A stretch of DNA of 64,000 nt from Sphingomonas sp. C3-2 (GTDB lineage Bacteria; Pseudomonadota; Alphaproteobacteria; Sphingomonadales; Sphingomonadaceae), in contig NZ_CP130322.1 in the NCBI RefSeq assembly GCF_033025475.1, positions 2,299,001 to 2,363,000 on the forward strand, read 5' to 3'. The notes under the pieces are model-generated. The model had not been told where the DNA came from. It saw only the letters and a list, made by a program, of their open reading frames with translations, and did no database searches. The position numbers were made by a program, and so were the translations under genes. Below, one piece after another: positions 28,006 through 37,378 of this stretch (positions are counted from its first letter, which is position 1; the number at the start of each line of letters is the position of its first letter).

Positions 28006-28347
28006 ATGTTCATTACGCCCGCATACGCACAGGCAGCCGGTGGCGCCGCAGCTGGGGGAGGCACGGCCTTCTTCGCGCAGATCGCGCCGCTGATCCTGAT
28101 CTTCGTGATCTTCTGGTTCCTGCTCATCCGTCCGCAGCAGAAGCGGATGAAGGAACATGCGGCCAAGATCGCGGCCGTGGCGAAGAACGACCAGGTGGTG
28201 ACCGGTGGCGGCCTTGTCGGCAAGGTGACCAAGGTCGAGGACCAGTTCGTCGAGGTGGAGATCGCCTCGGGCGTGAAGGTCAAGGTGGTGAAGTCGACGC
28301 TTTCTGATGTGACGCCGGCCGCCGGCTCGCGCCCCGCGAACGACTGA
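28006..28347 (+). CDS. yajC: Sec translocase accessory subunit YajC
   Basis: A 113-residue protein with one membrane segment (APLILIFVIFWFLLIRPQQK) followed by the cytoplasmic domain AKNDQVVTGGGLVGKVTKVE. It associates with SecDF at the inner membrane. The start MFITPAYAQ at 28006 is preferred over an in-frame ATG at 27964. First gene of yajC-secD-secF-Mth938. Confidence 0.93.
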   Translation: MFITPAYAQAAGGAAAGGGTAFFAQIAPLILIFVIFWFLLIRPQQKRMKEHAAKIAAVAKNDQVVTGGGLVGKVTKVEDQFVEVEIASGVKVKVVKSTLSDVTPAAGSRPAND

Positions 28348-28357
28348 GCCCGCCCCG

Positions 28358-29950
28358 ATGCTCGATTTCCCGCGCTGGAAGGTCTGGCTTGTCTGGATCA
28401 CGATCATCGTCTGCTGTCTCTATTCCGTCCCCAGCTTCTTTCCCAAGGAGCAGGTGGCGAAATGGCCGACATTTGCGCAGGCCCGTTTCAACCTGGGCCT
28501 CGACCTTGCAGGTGGGAGCCATATTCTGCTTGAGGCCGATACCGCCGACGTCGCCAAGCAGCGCCTTGAGCTGATGGTGGAAACCGTTCGCGGCGAGATG
28601 CGCAAGAGCACGCCCGCGATCGATATCGGCGATATCTCGGTCCAGGGCGGGCAGGTTTCGTTCATGGTCCGCAACCCCGCGCAGGTCGATGCGGCGGTGG
28701 AGGCGCTCCGCGCGCAGACGCAGGGCGCCGGCATGACCGGCCAGCGCGACTGGGATGTGAGTGTGGTCGATTCGACTCGCGTCGTGCTGAAGCCGACCCA
28801 GGCCGGGCTCGACAAGGCGCTCGACGATGCGCTGGCGGTGGCCCGCGAGGTTGTTGCCCGCCGTATCGATCCCGACGGCACCAAGGAAGTGACCGTGATC
28901 CGCCAGGGCACGAACCGCATCGTGGTTCAGGTGCCGGGGCTTGAGGATCCGGAAGCGCTGAAGAGCCTGCTGGGCAAGACCGCCAAGCTCGAATTCAAGC
29001 TGGTCGACCAGAATGCCGATCCGGCGCAGGTGGCGCAGGGCCGCGCACCGGTGGGCAGCGAAGTGCTACGCATGGCCGATGGCTCGGGCGCGATGGCGGT
29101 GAAGCGCACCGCGATCATCACCGGCGACCAGTTGGCCGATGCTACCCAGGGTTTCGACTCGCGCGACAACAGCGCGGTCGTGAACATCCGTTTCGACGCG
29201 CAGGGCGGCCGCCGCTTTGCCCGCGTGACGCAGGAAAATGTCGGCAAGCCCTTTGCCATCATCCTCGACAACCAGATCCTGTCGGCGCCGAATATCAACG
29301 AACCGATCCTTGGCGGCTCGGCGCAGATTTCGGGCAGCTTCACGGTGGAAACCGCGAACCAGCTGGCGGTTCAGCTGCGTTCGGGCAAGCTGCCCGTCGC
29401 GCTGAAGGTGGTTGAGGAGCGCACGGTCGGCCCCGATCTGGGCGCCGATTCGATCCAGAAGGGCATGGTTGCCGGGACCATCGCGACGCTGGCCGTGATC
29501 CTGTTCATGATCGTCACCTATATGCGGTTCGGCGTGTACACGACCGCCGCGCTGGTGGTGAACGCGTTCATGATCCTTGGCATCATGGCGATCTTCAACG
29601 CCACGCTGACGCTGCCTGGCATTGCCGGTTTCGTGCTGACGATCGGTGCGGCGGTTGATGCCAACGTGCTGATCAACGAACGCATCCGCGAGGAATTCCG
29701 GCGCGGCCGCGGGGTGATCCAGGCGTGCGAATTCGGGTATAAGGAAGCGAGCCGCGCGATCTTCGACGCGAACATCACCAACGTGATTTCGGCGGCGATC
29801 ATGTTCGCATTCGGTTCCGGCCCGGTCCGCGGTTTTGCCGTGGTGCTGACGATCGGCATCGTGACGTCGGTGTTCACCGGCGTGACCTTTACCCGATTGC
29901 TGGTGGCCGACTGGCTGAAGCGTAACCGTCCCAAAGAAATCGTGATTTAA
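28358..29950 (+). CDS. secD: protein translocase subunit SecD
   Basis: A 530-residue inner-membrane protein that uses the proton gradient to pull secreted proteins through SecYEG. An N-terminal membrane segment is followed by FNLGLDLAGGSHILLE, a large periplasmic domain, and five C-terminal membrane segments including LTIGAAVDANVLINERIREE, the conserved RND-type motif. It starts 10 bases after yajC and is followed 11 bases later by secF. Confidence 0.95.
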   Translation: MLDFPRWKVWLVWITIIVCCLYSVPSFFPKEQVAKWPTFAQARFNLGLDLAGGSHILLEADTADVAKQRLELMVETVRGEMRKSTPAIDIGDISVQGGQVSFMVRNPAQVDAAVEALRAQTQGAGMTGQRDWDVSVVDSTRVVLKPTQAGLDKALDDALAVAREVVARRIDPDGTKEVTVIRQGTNRIVVQVPGLEDPEALKSLLGKTAKLEFKLVDQNADPAQVAQGRAPVGSEVLRMADGSGAMAVKRTAIITGDQLADATQGFDSRDNSAVVNIRFDAQGGRRFARVTQENVGKPFAIILDNQILSAPNINEPILGGSAQISGSFTVETANQLAVQLRSGKLPVALKVVEERTVGPDLGADSIQKGMVAGTIATLAVILFMIVTYMRFGVYTTAALVVNAFMILGIMAIFNATLTLPGIAGFVLTIGAAVDANVLINERIREEFRRGRGVIQACEFGYKEASRAIFDANITNVISAAIMFAFGSGPVRGFAVVLTIGIVTSVFTGVTFTRLLVADWLKRNRPKEIVI

Positions 29951-29961
29951 GGACCGTATCG

Positions 29962-30939
29962 ATGCGTCCGCTGAAGCTTGTCCCCGACAATACGAACATT
30001 CCGTTCCTCAAATATCGCCATATCGCGATGGGGTTCTCGATCCTGCTGATCGTCGCCTCGCTCGCGCTGGTGGCGGTACGGGGCTTCAACCTGGGCGTCG
30101 ACTTTGTCGGCGGCCAGATGATCCGCGTGAGCTTTTCCCAGCCCGTGCAGATCGACGAGTTGCGCTCGTCCATCTCGGCGCTGAACCTGGGCGAACCCGC
30201 GATCCAGCAATTCGGCAAGCCGACCGATGTGTCGATCCGCATGCCGGTGCCCGAGGGCGGCGAGGAAGGCGCGAACAAGGCCGCGACCGTGATCAAGCAG
30301 ACGATCAGCGCCAAGCATCCCGATGCGCGTTTCGATTCGGTCGAGACGGTTTCGGGGCAGGTGTCGGAAGAATTGTTCCGCACCGGCGCGCTTGCGCTCG
30401 GCCTCGCGATGCTCGCGATCTCGATCTATATCTGGTTCCGCTTCGAATGGCAGTTCGGCGTCGGCTCGTTGTTCGCGCTGTTCCACGACGTGGCGCTGAC
30501 CTTGGGCTTTTTCGCGCTGACCCAGCTTGAGTTCGACCTCAACGTCGTGGCCGCGATCCTGACGATCATCGGTTATTCGCTGAACGACACCATCGTCGTG
30601 TACGATCGTATTCGCGAGAATATGCGCAAATACCGCAAGATGGACGTTTCCTCGATCCTCGACCTGTCGATCAACGAAACGCTGTCGCGCACCGTGGTGA
30701 CCTCGTTGTCGCTGATCATCGCGCTTGTCGTGCTGCTGCTGCTTGGCCCCGAAGTAATCTTCGGCTTCACCGCAGCGATGCTGCTCGGCATCGGCATCGG
30801 CACTTTCTCGTCGGTCTATGTCTCGGCAGCGATCCTGCTGTGGCTGAAGGTGACACCCGACAGCTTCGTGCCGAAGGATGTTGCCAAGGGCGGCAAGGGC
30901 GCCGAACGTGTCCGCGAAGACGACGGCGCGGTGCCCTGA
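29962..30939 (+). CDS. secF: protein translocase subunit SecF
   Basis: A 325-residue partner of SecD with six membrane segments. The N-terminal segment is followed by FNLGVDFVGGQMIRVSFSQP, and the C-terminal bundle has LTIIGYSLNDTIVVYDRIRE with the proton-relay Asp. Length is normal. Middle gene of the secDF operon. Confidence 0.95.
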   Translation: MRPLKLVPDNTNIPFLKYRHIAMGFSILLIVASLALVAVRGFNLGVDFVGGQMIRVSFSQPVQIDELRSSISALNLGEPAIQQFGKPTDVSIRMPVPEGGEEGANKAATVIKQTISAKHPDARFDSVETVSGQVSEELFRTGALALGLAMLAISIYIWFRFEWQFGVGSLFALFHDVALTLGFFALTQLEFDLNVVAAILTIIGYSLNDTIVVYDRIRENMRKYRKMDVSSILDLSINETLSRTVVTSLSLIIALVVLLLLGPEVIFGFTAAMLLGIGIGTFSSVYVSAAILLWLKVTPDSFVPKDVAKGGKGAERVREDDGAVP

Positions 30940-30949
30940 GGCCAATAGG

Positions 30950-31336
30950 ATGAGCGTTCGTTTCGACCGTGAAAATGTGGGTGCGGGGCCGCGTATCTCG
31001 GGTTTCGTCGAGGGCGGCTTTTGCATCGACGGCGAGGTGCATGAAGGCGGCGTGCTGCTGACCCCGCAAGGGGTGGAGCGCTGGGACGCCCCCGCGCTCG
31101 ACGCGCTGGTGCCGGCGGATGTCGAGCATTTGCTGGCATTGGCGCCTGCGCCCGAGTTTCTCCTCATCGGGACGGGGGCGGCGCTGGCGCGGCCCCCGCG
31201 CGCCTTTGTCGAGGCGCTGGAGACACGCGGAATCGGCGTCGAGCCGATGGACAGCCGGGCGGCGGCACGCGCCTGGATGGTGCTGCGCGCCGAAGATCGC
31301 TGGATCGCGGCGGCGCTGTTTCCGCTTAATCGGTGA
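30950..31336 (+). CDS. Mth938-like domain protein
   Basis: A 128-residue protein of the Mth938/DUF498 family, with GFVEGGFCIDGEVHEGGVLL near the N-terminus and FLLIGTGAALARPP and VEPMDSRAAARAWMVLRAE further on. In alphaproteobacteria it often sits downstream of secDF, as here (10 bases). Molecular role unclear; the eukaryotic relative NDUFAF3 helps assemble respiratory complex I. The start was chosen at MSVRFDRENVG. Confidence 0.82.
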   Translation: MSVRFDRENVGAGPRISGFVEGGFCIDGEVHEGGVLLTPQGVERWDAPALDALVPADVEHLLALAPAPEFLLIGTGAALARPPRAFVEALETRGIGVEPMDSRAAARAWMVLRAEDRWIAAALFPLNR

Positions 31337-31447
31337 CCGGAGCGGCGAGGCGCTCGATTTCGCTTCGCCCCACCCATGAAAAAATGAGGCGCATTGCGTG
31401 CATCTCGGCGCTTGGCGAAGTCGTTTCGCTCAGCTAGAAACCGCCCC

Positions 31448-32230
31448 ATGCGTATTTCTGCCATGAAGCCGGCCGCCCTTCTGATCGGCGTTGCCCTGAT
31501 CGCCCCGCTCGCCGGTTGTGCCCGTGGTTCCGCCAGCTCCAAGGCAGATACCAACTATGTCGCGAGCGATGTGAACACGCTCTACAACGCGGCAAAGGAC
31601 CGGCTGGACCGCAAGCAATACAAGATGGCGGCCGCGCTGTTCGACGAGGTGGAACGCCAGCATCCCTATTCGCCCTGGGCCCGCCGCGCGCAGCTGATGA
31701 GCGCATTCAGCTATTATGCCGCCCGGCAGTATAATGAATCGATCCAGTCGGCGCAGCGCTTCCTTGCGATCCACCCGGGCAACAAGGATGCGCCCTACGC
31801 CTATTATCTGATCGCGCTCGATTATTACGAGCAGATCACCGACGTGACGCGCGACCAGAAGATCACCCAGCAGGCGCTGAACGCGCTGGGCGAGCTGACC
31901 CGCCGTTATCCCGACACCCGCTATGCCGCCGATGCGCGCCTGAAGATCGACCTTGTCCGCGACCATCTGGCCGGCAAGGAAATGGAGATCGGCCGTTTCT
32001 ATCAGCGCCGTGCGCAGTGGCTGGCGGCGAGCGTTCGTTTCCGCAACGTCGTCGACGAATATGACACGACGACGCACGCGCCCGAGGCGCTGATGCGCCT
32101 GACCGAAAGCTATCTGGCGCTGGGCATGCGCGAGGAAGCCAAGAAGGCGGCCGCCGTGCTGGGCAACAATTATCCCGGCACCAAATGGTATGAGCGTGCC
32201 TATGAACTCATGCAGAAATATCCCGCCTGA
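31448..32230 (+). CDS. bamD: outer membrane assembly factor BamD
   Basis: A 260-residue lipoprotein with lipobox PLAGC after a signal peptide. TPR-like helical repeats follow (e.g. LYNAAKDRLDRKQYKMAAAL and MSAFSYYAARQYNESIQSAQ). BamD is the essential TPR subunit of the BAM complex that inserts beta-barrels into the outer membrane; lnt in this window would acylate it. The ATG at 31448 is chosen, as it gives a clean signal peptide. Confidence 0.93.
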   Translation: MRISAMKPAALLIGVALIAPLAGCARGSASSKADTNYVASDVNTLYNAAKDRLDRKQYKMAAALFDEVERQHPYSPWARRAQLMSAFSYYAARQYNESIQSAQRFLAIHPGNKDAPYAYYLIALDYYEQITDVTRDQKITQQALNALGELTRRYPDTRYAADARLKIDLVRDHLAGKEMEIGRFYQRRAQWLAASVRFRNVVDEYDTTTHAPEALMRLTESYLALGMREEAKKAAAVLGNNYPGTKWYERAYELMQKYPA

Positions 32231-32258
32231 CGGCCATGCGCGCTGAGGGGGCCAGGCC

Positions 32259-33923
32259 GTGCTGACCGGGCTTTCGATCCGCGATGTCGTGCTGATCGAG
32301 GCGCTCGACCTTGAGTTCGGGCGCGGGCTGGGGGTGCTGACCGGCGAGACCGGGGCCGGCAAATCCATCCTGCTCGATTCGCTGGGGCTGGCGCTGGGCG
32401 CGCGCGCCGATAGCGGGCTGGTGCGACAGGGGCAGACGCAGGCGGTGGTGAGCGCGAGCTTCGACCCTGAAGGCGCAGCCCATCCCGCGCTGGCGCTGCT
32501 TGCCGAAAACGGGCTGGACGCGGAGCCGGGCGAACCGATCATCCTGCGCCGCATGGTGAAGGCTGATGGCGGTAGCCGGGCGTTCATCAACGACCAGCCG
32601 GTATCGGCCGGATTGCTGCGCGAATTGGGCAGCCTGCTCGTGGAAATCCACGGCCAGCATGACGAGCGCGGGCTGCTGAACCCGCGCGGACACCGCGACC
32701 TGCTCGACAGTTTTGCCCGTGCCGATACGGGCGCGGTGGCGGCGGCGCATTCGGCGTGGCGCGCGGCGACCGACGCGCTGGAACAGGCGCGCGCCGATAT
32801 CGAGAATGCCGCGCAGGACCGCGAATGGCTGGACCATGCGATCGGCGAACTCAGCCGCTTCGCGCCCGAGGACGGCGAGGAGGAAATGCTCGCCGCTGAA
32901 CGCGCCGATATGCAGAAGGGCGCGCGGCTTTCGGACGATCTGGGCGCGGTGCTCGAGGCGTTTTCCGGATCGGACGGCGGGCTTTCCCAGTTGCGTCAGG
33001 CGGCGCGCCGGCTGGACCGCGTGGCGAGCGAGCATCCCTATCTCGCTGAGGCGCTGGCCGCGCTCGACCGGGCGGTGATCGAAGCGTCCGAGGCCGAGGA
33101 AAAGCTGGATGCCGCGGGCGAGGCGCTGCGCCATGACCCGGAGCGGCTGGAAGCGATCGAAACCCGGTTGTTCGAGCTGCGTGGATTGGCGCGCAAGCAC
33201 CGCGTGGCGCCCGACCAGCTGGGCGCGCTGCTGCGCGAGCTTGAGGCGCGCCATGCGCGGCTGGAGGCCGGCACCGAGGGGCTCGCGCAGCTGGAAGACG
33301 ATGCGCGCGCCAAGGCCAAGACGTACCGCGCGGCGGCCGAGGCGTTGAGCACGGCGCGCCGGGCGGCGGCGGGGCGGTTGGACGCAGCGGTGAAGGGCGA
33401 GCTTGCCCCGCTGAAGCTGGATGCCGCGCGCTTTCGCACCGTGGTGGAGGCGCTGCCCGAAAGCCAATGGGGGGCGGGTGGCGCTGACCGCGTGGAATTC
33501 GAGATTTCGACCAACCCCGGTGCGCCCTTCGCGCCGCTGATGAAAATTGCGAGCGGCGGTGAGCTGTCGCGCTTCATCCTCGCGCTGAAGGTGGCGCTGG
33601 CCGAGGAAGGCGGCGCGGCGACGATGATCTTCGACGAGATCGATCGCGGCGTTGGCGGCGCGGTGGCGAGCGCGATCGGCGAGCGGCTGGGCCGGCTGGC
33701 GCAGAAGACCCAGCTTCTGGTGGTGACGCACAGCCCGCAGGTGGCAGCGCGCGGCGCGGCGCATATGCTGATCGCCAAGAGCCATGACGGACTGGTGACT
33801 CGGACCGGGGTGGCGGTGCTTTCCGATCATGACCGGCGCGAGGAGATTGCGCGGATGCTGTCCGGCGCGAACATCACGCAGGAAGCGCGCGCGCAGGCCG
33901 ACCGGCTGCTGGAAGCGGCATAA
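32259..33923 (+). CDS. recN: DNA repair protein RecN
   Basis: A 554-residue SMC-like ATPase. Walker A is GETGAGKSILLDSLGLALG near the N-terminus, the QHDERGLLNPRGHRDLLD region and long charged helices occupy the middle, and the C-terminal signature is ASGGELSRFILALK with Walker B TMIFDEIDRGVGG. It holds DNA ends together in double-strand break repair. Starts GTG 28 bases after bamD; the bamD-recN pairing is common in alphaproteobacteria. Confidence 0.94.
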   Translation: MLTGLSIRDVVLIEALDLEFGRGLGVLTGETGAGKSILLDSLGLALGARADSGLVRQGQTQAVVSASFDPEGAAHPALALLAENGLDAEPGEPIILRRMVKADGGSRAFINDQPVSAGLLRELGSLLVEIHGQHDERGLLNPRGHRDLLDSFARADTGAVAAAHSAWRAATDALEQARADIENAAQDREWLDHAIGELSRFAPEDGEEEMLAAERADMQKGARLSDDLGAVLEAFSGSDGGLSQLRQAARRLDRVASEHPYLAEALAALDRAVIEASEAEEKLDAAGEALRHDPERLEAIETRLFELRGLARKHRVAPDQLGALLRELEARHARLEAGTEGLAQLEDDARAKAKTYRAAAEALSTARRAAAGRLDAAVKGELAPLKLDAARFRTVVEALPESQWGAGGADRVEFEISTNPGAPFAPLMKIASGGELSRFILALKVALAEEGGAATMIFDEIDRGVGGAVASAIGERLGRLAQKTQLLVVTHSPQVAARGAAHMLIAKSHDGLVTRTGVAVLSDHDRREEIARMLSGANITQEARAQADRLLEAA

Positions 33924-33929
33924 GAACCA

Positions 33930-34505
33930 ATGTCTCGTCTGATCCTGTTCAACAAGCCTTATGGCGTGCTGTCGCAATTCACCGATCGCAGCACCGATGG
34001 CGCGCGTGCGACGCTATCTGACTATATCGATCTGCCCGGGGTATACCCCGCCGGGCGGCTGGACCGCGACAGCGAAGGGCTGTTGCTGCTGACCGATGAC
34101 GGGCGCCTGCAGGCGAAGATCGCCGATCCGCGCTTCAAGATGGCGAAGACCTATCTGGTGCAGGTGGAGGGCGATGCGGATGCGGGCCAGCTGGAAGCGC
34201 TGCGCCGCGGCGTCGCGCTGAAGGACGGGATGACCCGGCCCGCGCTCGCCGAGCGAATCGACCCGCCCGCGCTGTGGGAGCGCGATCCGCCGGTCCGCTT
34301 TCGCAAGACCGTGCCCGATTGCTGGATCAGCCTGACGATCCGCGAGGGGCGCAACCGGCAGGTGCGGCGGATGACGGCGGCGGTGGGCTTGCCGACGCTC
34401 AGGCTGGTGCGCTGGAGCATTGGCGACTGGACGCTTGAGCAACTGGAGCCTGGCAGCTGGCGCGATGCGCCGCCGCCATCCGCACCGGCATCGCGTCGGC
34501 GCTGA
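33930..34505 (+). CDS. rluE: 23S rRNA pseudouridine synthase (RluE type)
   Basis: A 191-residue RsuA-family pseudouridine synthase with the catalytic Asp in PAGRLDRDSEGLLLLTDDG and the C-terminal REGRNRQVRRMTAAVG. There is no S4 domain, which fits RluE rather than RsuA or RluB. It modifies 23S rRNA near position 2457 (E. coli numbering, by family). It starts 6 bases after recN and is convergent with the flippase gene. Confidence 0.85.
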   Translation: MSRLILFNKPYGVLSQFTDRSTDGARATLSDYIDLPGVYPAGRLDRDSEGLLLLTDDGRLQAKIADPRFKMAKTYLVQVEGDADAGQLEALRRGVALKDGMTRPALAERIDPPALWERDPPVRFRKTVPDCWISLTIREGRNRQVRRMTAAVGLPTLRLVRWSIGDWTLEQLEPGSWRDAPPPSAPASRRR

Positions 34506-34508
34506 GGG

Positions 34509-36038
34509 TTAGACCAGCTTCAGTTTGCGTGCGGTTTTGCCAAGCGCCTGACGATCATGCAGCGGGAGCGCGAAGCGGCAGCTGACCCAGACGGTGGCGA
34601 GCGTGACGATCACCACCACGGGAAGCTGCAGCGCCGCCGGTTGCAGCTTTGATGCCACGACCGCGATCAGCAGGCCGGGGACAGAGATGAGGATGCTCAT
34701 CAGCGCGACCCGGGTGAAGGGCGCTTCCATCGGGTGGATCGCGTCATAGCGGTGGAGCTGGAGCAGCGGGATGAGCGCGGTGACGATGAAGCCGATGCCG
34801 GTGGCGAGCGCCATGCCGGTCAGCCCATAATGGGTGACGAGCGGCCAGCCGACGGCGACTGTCGCGCACAGCCCGATCGCGCTGGCGACGATCTGGGCGC
34901 GGTAGCCGCCGACCACCTGCTGCACCGACACCGCCGATCCGAACACGGCCTCGACCATGCGCGCGCCGATGAGGATGACGAGCGCGGCGTGCGCGGCATG
35001 CGCATCGCGCCCGAACAGGCCGAGAAACGCCTCGCCGCCGCCCGCCATCACCGCGCCGAGCGGGACGGCGATCGCGAAGATGAGGCGCGTGGCAAAGGCA
35101 TAGAGCGGGATCACCTCGTCCTTGCCGCCGCGCGCGGCGAGCGAGGCGAGGGGAGCGAGCACATAGCCGAAGGACTGGCGGACGAGCTGGACGATGCTCG
35201 AGATCTTGCGCGCGATCGTATAGAGCGCGGCCGCCGTGGCGCCGCCTGCGCCGGGAATGAGCGCGTTGAGCACGATCGGCGGGGCATCGCCGAACAGCCG
35301 GCCGAGGATGTTGTTGGGCAGCATGGCGAGCCCGGCGCGCAGCGTATCGAGAAACATCGGATCGATGAGCGGGCCATGGGCGAGATGGCGCAGGTCATAG
35401 TTGCGCGCGAGCAGGCGGATGCTGAGCAGGCAGATGAGCGCGAGCGAGATGATGTGCGCCATGAACAGCCCGACAATGCCGAAACCCATCGCATAAAAGC
35501 AAATGGCGAGGAGCAGCCGGATCAGCTGTTCCCAGAAGATCCGCAGCCGGATTTCGGCGCCGAAGACCCGCCGGGCACGGAGCGCCGAGGTGGATATCTC
35601 GACAAAGGCCCAGAGCGGCAATGCCCAGGCGAAGAGCCGGATCGATTCGACCAGCACGCCCTGATCGGACGCCGCGACGTTGAAGATCGGCGCGACATGC
35701 GGCGCCAGCAATGATGCGGCGGCGGCGATGACGAGGCAGGGGATGATCCCGAGCAGCAGGGCCGAACGCAGCGCCGCGGTGGCGGCGCGTTCGTCCTCGG
35801 CCTGCGGCACGACACGCTGGAGCGAGGAGGTCATGCCGAGATCGGCAATATTTTCGACCAGGTTGATCGTCGCCCAGAGCACCGCATAGAGCCCGTAGCT
35901 GGCGAGCCCGAACAGCCAGACATAGACCGGCTGCGAAATGACATCGATCACCCCGCCGAGTCGCGCGAGCAGCGTGGTGCCCAGCCCCTTGGCGAGATCG
36001 CGGTTAGTGACGCCTGCATCGGAGGGGGCGGCTGTCAT
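34509..36038 (-). CDS. polysaccharide/lipid flippase (MATE/Wzx-like)
   Basis: A 509-residue membrane protein with about 12-14 hydrophobic segments, starting with LAKGLGTTLLARLGGVIDVI and YVWLFGLASYGLYAVLWATI as in Wzx-type lipopolysaccharide exporters. It probably flips a lipid-linked sugar or head group across the inner membrane. The start was placed at MTAAPSDAGVTNRDLAKG; a longer in-frame start at 36104 is possible. The divergent cytidylyltransferase and CDP-alcohol transferase genes suggest a shared product. Confidence 0.85.
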   Translation of the reverse strand: MTAAPSDAGVTNRDLAKGLGTTLLARLGGVIDVISQPVYVWLFGLASYGLYAVLWATINLVENIADLGMTSSLQRVVPQAEDERAATAALRSALLLGIIPCLVIAAAASLLAPHVAPIFNVAASDQGVLVESIRLFAWALPLWAFVEISTSALRARRVFGAEIRLRIFWEQLIRLLLAICFYAMGFGIVGLFMAHIISLALICLLSIRLLARNYDLRHLAHGPLIDPMFLDTLRAGLAMLPNNILGRLFGDAPPIVLNALIPGAGGATAAALYTIARKISSIVQLVRQSFGYVLAPLASLAARGGKDEVIPLYAFATRLIFAIAVPLGAVMAGGGEAFLGLFGRDAHAAHAALVILIGARMVEAVFGSAVSVQQVVGGYRAQIVASAIGLCATVAVGWPLVTHYGLTGMALATGIGFIVTALIPLLQLHRYDAIHPMEAPFTRVALMSILISVPGLLIAVVASKLQPAALQLPVVVIVTLATVWVSCRFALPLHDRQALGKTARKLKLV

Positions 36039-36212
36039 CGGTGCAGCCCGCCAAGGCATGTCCAGCCCCCGGAAATGCCGGGAGCCCGGGCGCGCGTAAG
36101 GCACCGCAGATTTGGCGTGTGCATGGTCGGGGATTGTTGAAAGGGCTGCATGTGCCTAAAGGACCTATAACCCTTTCCCCACCCACGCCAGAGCTTTGCA
36201 CAGATCCCCGCC

Positions 36213-36962
36213 ATGACAGACAAGGCCATTATCCTCAGCGCCGGTCAGGGCTCGCGCCTGTTGCCGCTGACCGCCGAACGCCCCAAATGCCTGATCGATT
36301 TTTCGGGCCGCACGCTGCTTGCCTGGCAGGTCGAGATGCTGGCACGCCACGGCATTCGCCGGATTGACGTCGTCACCGGCTTCATGGCCGATATGGTGGA
36401 AGAGGAGCTGGCACGGCTCCAGCGCCCCGGGCTGGAACTGCGCGCGCGCTTCAACCCGTTCTACAAGGTGGCGGACAATCTGGGGTCGTGCTGGATCGCG
36501 CGCGACGCGATGGAAGGCGATTTCCTGATCCTCAATGGCGACACGCTGATTTCGAACGAGATCGTAGAGACGCTGATCGGTGCGCGCCAATGGCCGATCA
36601 CCGTCACCGTCGACGTGAAACAGGCCTATGACAGCGACGACATGAAGGTGAGCCGCGTGGGTGAGCGGCTGGTGGCGATCGGCAAGACGCTGACAGCCGC
36701 GCAGACCAACGCCGAATCGATCGGCTTCCTGTCGTTCCGCGGCGAGGGCGGGCGGCTGTTCCGCGAGACCGTGGAGGCCTATATGCGCACGCCCGTGGGC
36801 GTCGAGCACTGGTATCTGAAGATCATCGACGCGCTGGCGCCCAAGGGGCAGGTCGGCACAGTTTCGATCGAGGGACTGGCCTGGGCCGAGGTCGATTTCC
36901 TCAACGATATCGAGATCGCCACCGCGCTCACAGACAAATGGCGCGCTCAGGAAGCGAAGTGA
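36213..36962 (+). CDS. phosphocholine/sugar-phosphate cytidylyltransferase-like protein
   Basis: A 249-residue nucleotidyltransferase. The N-terminal motif is ILSAGQGSRLLPLT with PKCLIDF, followed by LILNGDTLISNEIVE (metal-binding Asp) and AWAEVDFLNDIEIA near the C-terminus. It resembles LicC-type phosphocholine cytidylyltransferases and inositol-1-phosphate cytidylyltransferases; the substrate is not decided by sequence. It would supply the CDP-alcohol used by the transferase at 37375. The last 16 bases overlap the HIT gene on the opposite strand. Confidence 0.82.
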   Translation: MTDKAIILSAGQGSRLLPLTAERPKCLIDFSGRTLLAWQVEMLARHGIRRIDVVTGFMADMVEEELARLQRPGLELRARFNPFYKVADNLGSCWIARDAMEGDFLILNGDTLISNEIVETLIGARQWPITVTVDVKQAYDSDDMKVSRVGERLVAIGKTLTAAQTNAESIGFLSFRGEGGRLFRETVEAYMRTPVGVEHWYLKIIDALAPKGQVGTVSIEGLAWAEVDFLNDIEIATALTDKWRAQEAK

Positions 36963-37378
36963 CCCTTTAGCCAGCCGACGAGCGCCGCGATCTGCGCGGC
37001 GTCGAGCGCGACAGCCTCGCCAAGCGCGGGCGGCTTGGGCCAGCCCGCATCGGCAATCGCCAGATCCCCATGGCTGCGCGCATCCGCATAACGCGGGATG
37101 ACGTGGAAATGGACATGGGGATCGACCATCATCAGCATCAGGTAGTTGATCCGTTCATAGGCGACCGCCTGCTTGAGCGCGGATTCGATGTCGCGCGTGA
37201 CGACCGCGAGTTCGGCGTGCGCCTCGGCCGGCAAATCGCCAAAGGCCGTCGCGTCGCTGCGCGCGGCGAGCACGAGCGACCCCAGCGTCGGCTGGGCGGG
37301 GCGGAGCAGCACCAGCCAGTGCGCATAGTCGCGCACCAGCGTTTCGGGATAGCCGAATTTGCGGATCGTATCGTTCAT
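36947..37378 (-). CDS. HIT family protein
   Basis: A 143-residue histidine-triad protein with the motif HVHFHVIPRY (H-x-H-x-H). HIT proteins hydrolyse or transfer nucleotidyl groups, for example on dinucleotides or nucleotide-sugars. Its first codon overlaps the end of the CDP-alcohol transferase by 4 bases, so they are translationally coupled. A turnover or side-reaction role in CDP-alcohol metabolism is plausible (inference). Confidence 0.85.
   Translation of the reverse strand: MNDTIRKFGYPETLVRDYAHWLVLLRPAQPTLGSLVLAARSDATAFGDLPAEAHAELAVVTRDIESALKQAVAYERINYLMLMMVDPHVHFHVIPRYADARSHGDLAIADAGWPKPPALGEAVALDAAQIAALVGWLKGHFAS

Noticed and set aside
29947..31554. 535-codon minus-strand frame over secF and the Mth938 gene
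   Set aside because: Antisense to the conserved secF and Mth938-like genes; composition and lack of motifs indicate a shadow.
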